A DNA stretch of 64,000 nt from JANNMJ01 sp031425525 (GTDB lineage: Bacteria; Bacteroidota; Bacteroidia; Cytophagales; Hymenobacteraceae): contig JANPJM010000030.1 in NCBI GenBank assembly GCA_031425525.1, positions 1 to 64,000 of the forward strand. Direction: 5' to 3'. Position 1 is the stretch's first letter, and every line of letters begins with the position of its first letter. This document shows positions 1-7,276 of the stretch, piece after piece. The translations under genes were made by a program, and so were the position numbers. Under the pieces are notes generated by a model. That model saw nothing but the letters and a program-made list of their open reading frames with translations. It was not told the origin of the DNA and did no database searches.

Positions 1-92
1 CTGAACTGGGTCGCTACCTGCGGTAGCGTGCGCTCGGCGGACTGACAGGCGGCCAGCACCCGCTGCCGCAAATCCAGGGAGTACGCTTTCAT
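1..92 (-). CDS. IS630-family transposase, N-terminal part (runs off window)
   Basis: Reading the minus strand from an ATG at 92 gives MKAYSLDLRQRVLAACQSAE and then a helix-turn-helix-like stretch, which is the typical N-terminus of IS630-type DDE transposases. Only about 30 codons lie in the window; the catalytic part is beyond base 1. The gene sits at the 3' end of the tyrosine transposase remnant at 105-579, on the same strand but in a different frame, which suggests that this IS inserted into that gene. The exact IS end cannot be fixed from one side. The N-terminal motif makes the family call fairly safe; whether the element is intact is unknown. Confidence 0.7.
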   Translation of the reverse strand, partial: MKAYSLDLRQRVLAACQSAERTLPQVATQF

Positions 93-104
93 CCCGCCAA
101 TTTA

Positions 105-579
105 CGACCTGCCCTGTACGATGACCTGAGAACCGCTTTAAATAGCGGTTAGCTTGAAGGGCTGTGGCACTTTTCCATCGCTGTAGAGTTCGAAAAAAGG
201 GTTGAGGCAGTGTATCCGGCAGTATCAGTACAATATGTAGGTGGTTGGGCATCACGCAGGCTGCCAGCAGTTCGTAGCTTCCCCGCTCGGCCTCTAGGTG
301 CATACCAGCTAGCACGAGTTGAGCAACACCCTGATCGTGAAGCCACTTCGGCCCAAAACCACCATTTTCAAGCTGTTCTTCGTAAGCAGCGAAGTAGGCG
401 CGTCCAGCACGCAAGTGGCCGTCGTCGTCATTGCTTGTTAGGCTGCGGTTTAGTTGAGCTATTTTTCGCAGCCGCTGCACCACAGCATACGGTAGAGAGC
501 CGTGCAGACGGCAAGTCAGAAACAGGGTGGCACCGGGTGGGTACCAGTGCGGCAGACGCCGAGAATAGAAATTTTCCAT
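105..579 (-). pseudogene. REP-associated tyrosine transposase (RAYT, Y1_Tnp family), 3'-truncated
   Basis: The minus-strand frame from ATG 579 opens MENFYSRRLPHWYPPGATLF, the usual RAYT/IS200-like start with the (R/H)LPHW and FxTxR-type strand, and contains AACVMPNHLHIVLILP near residues 108-123, where the His-x-His (HLH) pair is the metal-binding HUH motif. A segment resembling the family's K..TA..aNr.L helix follows (KSATALQANRYLKR). The frame stays open to base 1, but recognisable similarity stops near 105-130, where the IS630-type gene begins in another frame, so the C-terminal part with the nucleophilic tyrosine is missing. RAYTs are single-copy domesticated transposases that act on REP hairpins. 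This one starts inside such a hairpin (577-678). Probably inactive. Confidence 0.75.
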
Positions 580-678
580 ACCCGAAAAGTAACGTGGGGA
601 GGAGCGTAGCTCCGCCACCTGCGCATTACTGCCGGGGTGGCGGAGCTTCGCTCCTCCCCACGTTACTTTTCGGGTATG
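577..678. repeat. Large REP-like hairpin over the RAYT start codon
   Basis: Arms 577-619 and 636-678 (43 bp each) are reverse complements with one mismatch that I can see (gct-a-cgc against gct-t-cgc), separated by a 16-base loop. The left arm contains the start codon of the RAYT remnant. The core, aacgtgggg followed by ggagc and agctccgccacc, recurs in degenerate form at 22483-22567, so this is a repeat family and not only a terminator. A hairpin this long would also end or block transcription between the divergent RAYT and response-regulator genes. Confidence 0.85.
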
Positions 679-748
679 TGGCATCTTTATGCCACACCCT
701 TCACCCTGCGCCCGCTGCCACCTTTTTCGCTGCTTAAACTCCGTTACA

Positions 749-1399
749 ATGCAAACCGCCGCCGATACCGCCGCCCTCCCGATTGCCATTATCGAAGACC
801 TACCGGCAATCCGAAACGCGCTGGCGATGTATTTCGGGCAGCAGCCGGAGCTGCGGTGCGTGCTGGTGGCCGATTCCATCGAAGCGTTTCTGGCGGCGCT
901 GCCCGACACGGCCGTCAAGCCGCGCGTGGTGCTGTGCGACATTGGCTTGCCCGGCCGCACCGGTATCGAGGGGTTGCCGCTGATTCGGCAGCAACTGCCG
1001 AAGGCCGATGTGGTGATGCTGTCGGTTTTCACCGACGCCGACCGCGTGTTTCAAGCTTTGTGCGCGGGGGCCGTGGGGTATCTGGTGAAGGAAACGCCCT
1101 TACCGCAGCTCAAGCAGAGCCTGCTGGAAGTGGCGGCGGGGGGGTCGCCGATGTCGCCGGCGGTGGCGCGGCACGTCATCCGGCATTTTCAGCCCCGCCC
1201 GGCGCCCGAAGCCGCCCTCACCGCCCGCGAGCTGCAAGTGGTGCAAGCCATTCAGGACGGGCTGAGTTACAAGCTCATCGCCGACCGCCTCGGCATCGCC
1301 ATCGATACGGTGCGCAACCACATCCGGCAGGTGTACGGCAAGCTCCACGTGAACTCGAAGGCGGAGGTGATTGCGCATTTTCAGCGCGAGCGGAAGTAG
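749..1399 (+). CDS. NarL/FixJ-type response regulator (REC + LuxR HTH), orphan
   Basis: A 216-residue two-domain response regulator. REC domain about residues 10-125: acidic pair E16/D17, phospho-acceptor D64 in VVLCDIGLPG, and K114 in GYLVKE. The C-terminal LuxR-type helix-turn-helix is at about 155-210 (LTARELQVVQ, then the recognition helix AIDTVRNHIRQVYGKL). Phosphorylation of D64 by a cognate kinase would be expected to drive dimerisation and promoter binding. No histidine kinase is adjacent, so the partner is unknown. I chose ATG 749 over the in-frame ATG 689 because 689-748 adds only non-conserved residues immediately after the hairpin at 577-678. Confidence 0.9.
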   Translation: MQTAADTAALPIAIIEDLPAIRNALAMYFGQQPELRCVLVADSIEAFLAALPDTAVKPRVVLCDIGLPGRTGIEGLPLIRQQLPKADVVMLSVFTDADRVFQALCAGAVGYLVKETPLPQLKQSLLEVAAGGSPMSPAVARHVIRHFQPRPAPEAALTARELQVVQAIQDGLSYKLIADRLGIAIDTVRNHIRQVYGKLHVNSKAEVIAHFQRERK

Positions 1400-1496
1400 C
1401 GGAAGTGGTAAAAAATCAGGCGTAACCGAACGTTCAGGGGTCGATTCAGGGGCCGTTCGTCAGGCGTTGACATGATACGATTGAGGGGGAGGGGGG

Positions 1497-2719
1497 CAGG
1501 GTAAACGCATCAAATTTGGAGGCATCGTTGGCGATATTCATCGGATAAGACACACTGGTTTCGTTTGCGCTGGATGCTGATTTTGTCGGGGATAGCGCGT
1601 AAGAGATTGAGGACGATTTTGCGGATGATGGCGTAGTTGGCGGCCGTATGGCCGGCGCGTTTTCGACTGTGGTCTTCTCGAAAGACGACGTCCAACACCC
1701 AATGCAGGCGGTTTTCGACGCCCCAGTGTCGGCGAATAAACTTTTGAAAGTCACTTGCTTGCCCCGTTAGGCTGCTCAAATAGTAGCGCTTTTCGGTCTG
1801 TTCTTGTCCAGTCGTGATCAGCGTTCGGGTGGCGCATACTTCGACGAACGTGGCCCGTTGGGGCCAGGAGTCGAGCGCCAGGTGGGGTGCCCGTTGCGCC
1901 AGGCCAGCGACGGGTAAGACGCGCACGGTGCGCGTTTCGAGGCGCCCGTGGCGCGGTTTGGGTTCGGGCAGGGTCACGGCCGATTCGACGGCCGTCGCGT
2001 CGGCAAAGGCCGCCTGTACGGCCGTCGCCAAGGTCGCCTGATTGCTTTTGAGGGCCAGCAGATAGTCGGCACCGGCGGCGGTGAGCGCGTGCGCCACACT
2101 TTTTTGGCAGCCGATCGCATCCATCGACACCACGCAGCCCTGCACCTCCAGCAGGTCGAGCAAAGCGGGCAAGGCCGTGATTTCGTTGGCTTTGTCGGGC
2201 GTCTGGTATTGCCCCAGGCACACGCCCATTTCGTCGCACCAGGCGTGTAATAAATGGACTGCCGACTGGCCGCCTTCGGCGCGGGGCGTTTGCTGTTGCT
2301 GCGTGGTGGCCCTGCGGCGCAGCCGCTTGCCGTCGAAACAGAGTTGCGCGCCGCTGGGCAACGTAAGGCTGCGTTGGGCCCACGTAATCAGGCTTTTCTC
2401 AAAAGCGCGCGGGTCGATCAGGCCCATCACCCGGTTCACCGTATCGTGCGAAGGAATCCCCGAGGCATACGGCAGATACGTGCGAAGCCAGGCGAGTTTG
2501 GCCCGACCAAAATCCACAATGCCTTCCCATTCTTCATACCCACTCACGCCCGCACTCACGCACAGCAGTAAAATCTCCAGTAACTCATACGTGCGACTGC
2601 GCGCCACCCGCGGTTCGGTCACCGTGGCGAAGTCCTCTAAAAAGGAAGAGAAAGTCAGAGCGGACATTCAAAAAAAGAGCTAACACGAAGATACCCGAAA
2701 TTTTGATGCGTTTACCCTG
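1497..2719 (-). mobile_element. ISAs1-family insertion sequence, complete
   Basis: Terminal inverted repeats read cagggtaaacgcatcaaa inward from both ends (1497-1514 and 2702-2719, 18 of 18 bases) and stay similar for a few bases beyond. The 1,223-bp element holds one transposase gene on the minus strand, whose stop codon lies within the left repeat. The flanks 1489-1496 (gagggggg) and 2720-2727 (cggctctg) do not match, so no target-site duplication is visible. This suggests a later rearrangement at one end or an old insertion. Confidence 0.85.
1510..2667 (-). CDS. ISAs1-family DDE transposase
   Basis: 385 residues, full length for the family. The N-terminal DDE_Tnp_1-associated region is at about 5-95 (EDFATVTEPR, YELLEILLLCVSAG). 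The catalytic core shows D112 (LCFDGKRLRRR), D183 (VVSMDAIGCQK) and the conserved RRHWGVENRLHWVLDVVFRED block at about 312-332 that supplies the acidic residue. It carries out cut-and-paste transposition of the surrounding element. Uninterrupted, so it may be active. Confidence 0.92.
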   Translation of the reverse strand: MSALTFSSFLEDFATVTEPRVARSRTYELLEILLLCVSAGVSGYEEWEGIVDFGRAKLAWLRTYLPYASGIPSHDTVNRVMGLIDPRAFEKSLITWAQRSLTLPSGAQLCFDGKRLRRRATTQQQQTPRAEGGQSAVHLLHAWCDEMGVCLGQYQTPDKANEITALPALLDLLEVQGCVVSMDAIGCQKSVAHALTAAGADYLLALKSNQATLATAVQAAFADATAVESAVTLPEPKPRHGRLETRTVRVLPVAGLAQRAPHLALDSWPQRATFVEVCATRTLITTGQEQTEKRYYLSSLTGQASDFQKFIRRHWGVENRLHWVLDVVFREDHSRKRAGHTAANYAIIRKIVLNLLRAIPDKISIQRKRNQCVLSDEYRQRCLQI

Positions 2720-3076
2720 CGGCTCTGCCCCTAACGGGGACAAGCAGCGCATTCCGGTCTTTTGGCTACCGAACGGTGTCTCCTAACGGGGACAGATGAG
2801 GAAAACGGGATCTTCCCCCCTGGAACTTAACAGCTCTGGGAGGGGAGGAAGCGTGCCCCGTCAAACAAAACCGTCCTTTAGCCGCACGTTCGCGGGTGAT
2901 ACTAACCCGCCCCTCGCGCGAGGCCTGGGCAACGGATGGGCACGCTCGGTCGTCTGCTACCTGCGGTGGGTACGAACCGACCCGATGGCGAAAAAACCAG
3001 CCGTCGGCCCCTGGCTGGCATCGTTTTTTCCTCGCCCGTCGCCCGTTCGCAGTTTTATTTCCCCCACAGCTCCTTT
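2720..3076. other. Intergenic region with two cctaacggggaca repeats
   Basis: About 350 bases between the ISAs1 element and the GEVED protein. Short ORFs here look like chance readings. The motif c-ctaacggggaca occurs at 2730-2741 and 2782-2794, and the second copy is preceded by accgaacggtgtctc. The same composite appears inverted in the palindromic element at 35243-35545, so these are copies of one repeat family. The start of the next gene was placed at 3077; its frame is open upstream to 2936 but lacks a signal peptide there. Confidence 0.6.
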
Positions 3077-6000
3077 ATGCATCACATTTTACCTGCATCC
3101 TTTCGGGGGCTCGGTCTCATTCTGGTGTGCTGGTTTGCCAGCCTGACTGGCGTCGCGCAGCCGACGTATTGCACTCCCGGCAATTTCAGCGGGTGCGGCG
3201 CCGCGCCGATCACGCGGGTCAGAATCACCGGCACGACGCTCGATAATACCTCGACGTGTCAGACCAATGGTTTCGGGAATGCGTTTGCCGAATACCAGGC
3301 AACCGGTGGCGCTACCGCCACCGTGCGGCAGGGCGAGGCGTACACGTTCGGCGTCACGTCGTCGAGCAACGCTGCCAGCCTCGGTGCGTGGCTCGATGTG
3401 AACCAGGACGGGACGTTCAGCTCCAGCGAGTTCATCAGCATCACGAGCGGTACTTCGGCAAACGTGGCGGCTTTGACCGCCATCAGCATCCCGCTAAACG
3501 CCCCGCTCGGCCTCACAAAGCTGCGCGTCCGTTCGCGCGCCAACAACGGCTCGATCAGCTCCTTTGACGCCTGCGCGAATTATTCGACCGGCGAAACCGA
3601 GGATTATATTCTGACTATAGCGCCGGCGCCCGTTCCGGCGCCCGCTTATTGCGTCCCAGGCAATTTCACGAGCAATTGCCAGTCGGCGGTCATCACGCGA
3701 GTCAGAATCACGGGCACGACGCTCGATAATACCTCGGCGTGCCAGGTGAATGCGAACGGCAACGCATACGCGCAGTTTCAGGCAACCGGTGGCGCTACCG
3801 CCACCGTGCAATTAGGTGAGGCCTACACGTTTGGCGTCACCTCGTCGAGCAGCGCCACTAGCCTCGGCGCGTGGCTCGATGTGAACCAAGACGGCACGTT
3901 CAGCTCCAGCGAGTTTATCAGCATCACGAGCGGTACTTCGGCCAACGTGGCGGCTTTGACGGTCATCAGCATCCCGCTAAACGCCCCGCTCGGCCAGACG
4001 AGTCTGCGCGTCCGCTCGCGCGCCAGCAATGGCACTATTAGCTCCTTCGATGCGTGTGCGTTCTATGGGTCTGGTGAAACCGAAGACTATATCCTGACGG
4101 TGGCAGCGGCGCCCGTGCCAGCGCCAACCTACTGCACGCCCGGCAACTTCACGAGTAATTGCCAATCGGCGGTCATTACGCGCGTCAAGATCACTGGCAC
4201 TACGCTCGACAACATTTCTACGTGTCAGGTGAACGCAAACGGTAACGCGTACACCCAGTTTCAGCCCACTGGCGCCGCTACCGGCACCGTGCAGCAGGGC
4301 GAAGCCTACACGTTTGGCGTCACCTCGTCGAGCAGCGCCACTAGCCTGGGCGCGTGGCTCGACGTGAACCAGGACGGGACGTTCAGCTCCAGCGAGTTCA
4401 TCGGGATCACGAGCGGTACTTCGGCCAACGTGGCGGCTTTGACGGCCATCAGCATTCCGGTAAACGCGCAACTGGGGCAGGTGGCGATGCGCGTTCGCTC
4501 GCGCGCCAATAATGCCACCATCAGCTCTTTCGATGCGTGTGCGTTCTACGGAACCGGCGAAACCGAGGATTATATTCTGACTATAGCGGCAGCGCCGGTT
4601 CCGGCGCCCGCCTACTGCGTCCCCGGCAATTTCACGAGCAATTGCCAATCGGCGGTCATCACGCGGGTGCAGCTCACCGGCAGCGGCATCAACAACCCGT
4701 CTGCGTGCCAGGTGAACGTGAACGGCAACTCGTACGCGCAGTTTCAGCCCATCGGCGGCGCCACGGGCACCGTGCAGCCGGGCGTCACGTACGCCCTCGG
4801 CGTCACGTCGTCGAGCAATTCCGCCACCCTGGCCGCGTGGCTCGACCAGAACCGCGATGGCACGTTCAGCTCCAACGAGTTCATCAGCATTTCGGGCGGC
4901 GCATCCGCGAACGTACCAGTGTTTGTCGCGCTGAACATCTCGGCGGGTGCCGCCTTGGGCCAAACCACCTTACGCATCCGCTCGCGCGCCAACAATGCCT
5001 CGATCAGCTCCTTCGACGCCTGTGCCTTCTATGGCTCCGGCGAAACCGAAGATTATAGCCTGACTATCGGCACATGCGCCCTCACGCCACCGACTATCAG
5101 TGTAAACGCGCCGCTTTGCACGGGTTCTACCCTACAACTCACGGCGCAAGGGGTGCCGGTGGGCGCTACCTACCTGTGGGCGGGGCCGAACGGGTTCAGC
5201 TCGACCCTCGCCAGTCCGCAGATCCTGAACGCGCCAGCCACGGCTGCCGGCACGTACACCCTGTCGATAGCGAGTGGAAGCTGCTCGGTTTCATCGGCGG
5301 GGTTGACCGTGGCGGTTGGGGCGTTGCCCAATGTCAGCATCGCCGCCGGTGGCCCAACGGCTTTGTGCCAAGGCAGTAGCGTCACGCTGACGGCCACCGG
5401 CGCCGCCACGTATGTGTGGAGTACCGGGGCCACCACGCCGAGTATTACCGTCGGCACGGCGGGCACGTATTCGGTTGCCGGCACCTCGGCGGCCGGGTGC
5501 AGTGCCACGTCGGGCGCCACCACGGTCAGTGTAACGGCGCCGCCCACTGCGGCCATCAGCGCGGGCGGCCCGCTGACGTTCTGCGCGGGTGGTTCGGTGA
5601 CGCTCACCGCCACCGGCGGCGGCGCCAACGCGAGTTACCAGTGGCTTCGCGGCGGCACCGCCATTGCGGGGGCCACCACCGCCACCTTCGCCGCGACAAC
5701 CACCGGCAGCTACGCCGTGACCGTCTCGAATGCGGGTTGCGCCGCGACCTCCGCGCCGACGGCGGTTACGGTCAATCCGGTACCGTCGGCCGCGTTTGCG
5801 TACGCCACCTCCACGTTCTGCGTCAGCGGGCCGACCCCCACGCCGATCATCACCGGCGCTACCGGTGGGGTATTCAGCGCGGCGCCCGCCGGCCTGACGC
5901 TGAACAACGCGACGGGCCAACTCAACCTCTTGCTTTCGATTCCCGGTACGTACAGCGTGTCGTACCGCGTTAGCGGGCCGTGCCCCGCGACGGCTTCGCA

Positions 6001-6997
6001 GACGGTGACCATCACCACCGCGCCGCTTGCGACGTTTAGTTATTCGGGCACTATTTTTTGCGCCGGCTCCCCCCTCACCGTGACGCCAGCCTTGGGCAGT
6101 GGCGCCTCGGCGGGGGTCTTCTCGGCCGCACCCGCTGGGCTGACGATCAACGCGGTTTCCGGGGTGCTTTCCCTGGCTACTTCCCAGCCCGGCACCTACA
6201 CCGTGACCAACGCCATCGCCGCGAGCGGCGGCTGCGCGGCGGCGAGTGCCACGGCGACCATCACGGTGCAGGCGCCGCCGACGCCGACCATTTCGGCGTC
6301 CGGCCCGACGACCTTCTGCGCGGGCGGGTCGGTGACGCTGACCGGCAACGGCGGCTTCCGCTACGCATGGAACACTGGCGCCACCTCGCCGAGCATCACC
6401 GTCACCACGTCGGGCACCTACACCGTGGAGGCCACGAACCTGGGGGGCTGTGCCGCCACTTCGGCTGCCATTACCGTCACCGTCAATCCGGTGCCACCGC
6501 CGCCGACGATCACCGTTCAGTCCCAAACGGGGGGCGCGGTGCTGCTCACCAGTAGCCAACCGACGGGCAATCAGTGGTTTTTGAACGGGGGGCTGATCGC
6601 GGGCGCAACCAGTAGCACCTACACCGTGGCCACGAGCGCGCAGAACGGCAGCTACACCGTGGTTGCCACCCTGGCGGGTTGTCCCTCGGCGCCATCGGCG
6701 GCGCAGAACATAGTGATTACGGGCACGACAGCGGCCGTTCGCCTCACGCCGGGCGTTACGCTCTTTCCTGTGCCTACCCGCGACGGGGTTGTCACGCTGG
6801 AAACCAGCGTCGGCGGGGCAGCTTCGGTCGTCGTGATCGACGGCGTAGGGCGCGTCGTGTGGCAAGGCACGTTGCGCGGCAGCACGAACGACCTCACGCG
6901 TCACCGTCTCGACCTAAGCGCCCTGCCGACCGGTAGCTACGTGTTGCACCTGACGACGGCCACCGGTACGGCGACCCGCCGCCTGATGCGCGAGTAG
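3077..6997 (+). CDS. T9SS-exported protein with four GEVED repeats and Ig/PKD-like domains
   Basis: A secreted protein of 1,306 residues. Signal peptide about 1-28 (hydrophobic GLGLILVCWFASLTGVAQ), which decides for ATG 3077 over the upstream in-frame start at 2936. Four GEVED domains start near residues 31, 191, 352 and 513, each opening Y-C-x-P-G-N-F and closing GETEDYxLTI. They are followed by PKD/Ig-like repeats at about 667-1215 (patterns TFCAGGSVTLTATG, TYxWSTGATTPSITV). The last 80 residues form a type A T9SS sorting domain (LFPVPTRDGVVTLE ... LPTGSYVLHLTTATGTATRRL). Expected to cross the outer membrane by T9SS and be anchored or released at the surface. The ligand is unknown. Confidence 0.88.
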   Translation: MHHILPASFRGLGLILVCWFASLTGVAQPTYCTPGNFSGCGAAPITRVRITGTTLDNTSTCQTNGFGNAFAEYQATGGATATVRQGEAYTFGVTSSSNAASLGAWLDVNQDGTFSSSEFISITSGTSANVAALTAISIPLNAPLGLTKLRVRSRANNGSISSFDACANYSTGETEDYILTIAPAPVPAPAYCVPGNFTSNCQSAVITRVRITGTTLDNTSACQVNANGNAYAQFQATGGATATVQLGEAYTFGVTSSSSATSLGAWLDVNQDGTFSSSEFISITSGTSANVAALTVISIPLNAPLGQTSLRVRSRASNGTISSFDACAFYGSGETEDYILTVAAAPVPAPTYCTPGNFTSNCQSAVITRVKITGTTLDNISTCQVNANGNAYTQFQPTGAATGTVQQGEAYTFGVTSSSSATSLGAWLDVNQDGTFSSSEFIGITSGTSANVAALTAISIPVNAQLGQVAMRVRSRANNATISSFDACAFYGTGETEDYILTIAAAPVPAPAYCVPGNFTSNCQSAVITRVQLTGSGINNPSACQVNVNGNSYAQFQPIGGATGTVQPGVTYALGVTSSSNSATLAAWLDQNRDGTFSSNEFISISGGASANVPVFVALNISAGAALGQTTLRIRSRANNASISSFDACAFYGSGETEDYSLTIGTCALTPPTISVNAPLCTGSTLQLTAQGVPVGATYLWAGPNGFSSTLASPQILNAPATAAGTYTLSIASGSCSVSSAGLTVAVGALPNVSIAAGGPTALCQGSSVTLTATGAATYVWSTGATTPSITVGTAGTYSVAGTSAAGCSATSGATTVSVTAPPTAAISAGGPLTFCAGGSVTLTATGGGANASYQWLRGGTAIAGATTATFAATTTGSYAVTVSNAGCAATSAPTAVTVNPVPSAAFAYATSTFCVSGPTPTPIITGATGGVFSAAPAGLTLNNATGQLNLLLSIPGTYSVSYRVSGPCPATASQTVTITTAPLATFSYSGTIFCAGSPLTVTPALGSGASAGVFSAAPAGLTINAVSGVLSLATSQPGTYTVTNAIAASGGCAAASATATITVQAPPTPTISASGPTTFCAGGSVTLTGNGGFRYAWNTGATSPSITVTTSGTYTVEATNLGGCAATSAAITVTVNPVPPPPTITVQSQTGGAVLLTSSQPTGNQWFLNGGLIAGATSSTYTVATSAQNGSYTVVATLAGCPSAPSAAQNIVITGTTAAVRLTPGVTLFPVPTRDGVVTLETSVGGAASVVVIDGVGRVVWQGTLRGSTNDLTRHRLDLSALPTGSYVLHLTTATGTATRRLMRE
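3167..5065 (+). repeat. Four tandem GEVED-coding repeats, period 480-483 bp
   Basis: The codons for the opening Y-C-x-P-G-N-F motif start at 3167, 3647, 4130 and 4613, giving spacings of 480, 483 and 483 bases. Long stretches, for example around 3355-3480, 3840-3965 and 4320-4450, are almost identical at the DNA level, so recombination could change the repeat number. The fourth copy is the most diverged. Confidence 0.85.
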
Positions 6998-7035
6998 CGT
7001 TGCCCTCAACCGCCGGCAGGTAGCCCGCTGCGTTA

Positions 7036-7070
7036 ATCGGCCTCGTCGAGTTGTCCTCGGTGGGGCCGAT
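7036..7070 (+). terminator. Possible terminator after the GEVED gene
   Basis: atcggcc at 7036-7042 pairs with ggccgat at 7064-7070, with further partial pairing between ctcgtcgag and ctcggtgg and a pyrimidine-rich tail ctctttctc. It lies about 40 bases after the stop codon. Confidence 0.35.
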
Positions 7071-7201
7071 CTCTTTCTCGGAGAATAGGCGTGTTGCGGC
7101 GGTAGCGCAGCCACGCCGTTGCGCCCACAGACCCAAGGTTCTTCCCAAGTTTTGCGGCTGCCCGGCCGTTTCGGCGCCGCCAGCTTTTTCCGCTTACCGC
7201 G

Positions 7202-7209
7202 TACCTTCG
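7202..7209 (+). promoter_or_regulatory. Putative -7 box TACCTTCG
   Basis: taccttcg matches the Bacteroidota -7 pattern TAnnTTTG except at one position. The same 8-mer lies upstream of carB and pdhB in this window. It is 68 bases before the ATG at 7277 and directly precedes the terminator-like hairpin at 7213-7246. No clear -33 TTG was found. Confidence 0.4.
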
Positions 7210-7212
7210 TGC

Positions 7213-7246
7213 AAGCCGCTGCGCCCCCCGGCGAAGCGGCTTTTTG
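7213..7246 (+). terminator. Terminator-like hairpin in the carboxyltransferase leader
   Basis: aagccgct-g-cgcc at 7213-7225 pairs with ggcg-a-agcggctt at 7230-7242 around a C-rich loop, followed by a T run (ttttt at 7241-7245). This is a textbook intrinsic terminator, yet it lies between the putative promoter at 7202 and the ATG at 7277. It could end readthrough from upstream or act as an attenuator for the gene downstream. Confidence 0.6.
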
Positions 7247-7276
7247 CTGCTCTATTTCCCTCCCGTCCTCCTCCCG

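Noticed and set aside
210..737. 175-residue open frame on the plus strand
   Set aside because: It is antisense to the RAYT remnant and runs through the hairpin; the translation is Arg/Ala/Pro-rich with no family resemblance.
637..1425. 262-residue open frame overlapping the response regulator
   Set aside because: A shadow in another frame of the clear REC-LuxR gene; low-complexity Arg/Gly/Ala translation.
2796..3146. Two 116-residue frames before the GEVED gene
   Set aside because: They overlap the real start in other frames and lack any family resemblance.
5291..6904. 537-residue minus-strand open frame under the GEVED protein
   Set aside because: High GC makes long antisense frames common; the Arg/Gly-rich translation has no domain, while the plus frame has a signal peptide, repeats and a sorting domain.
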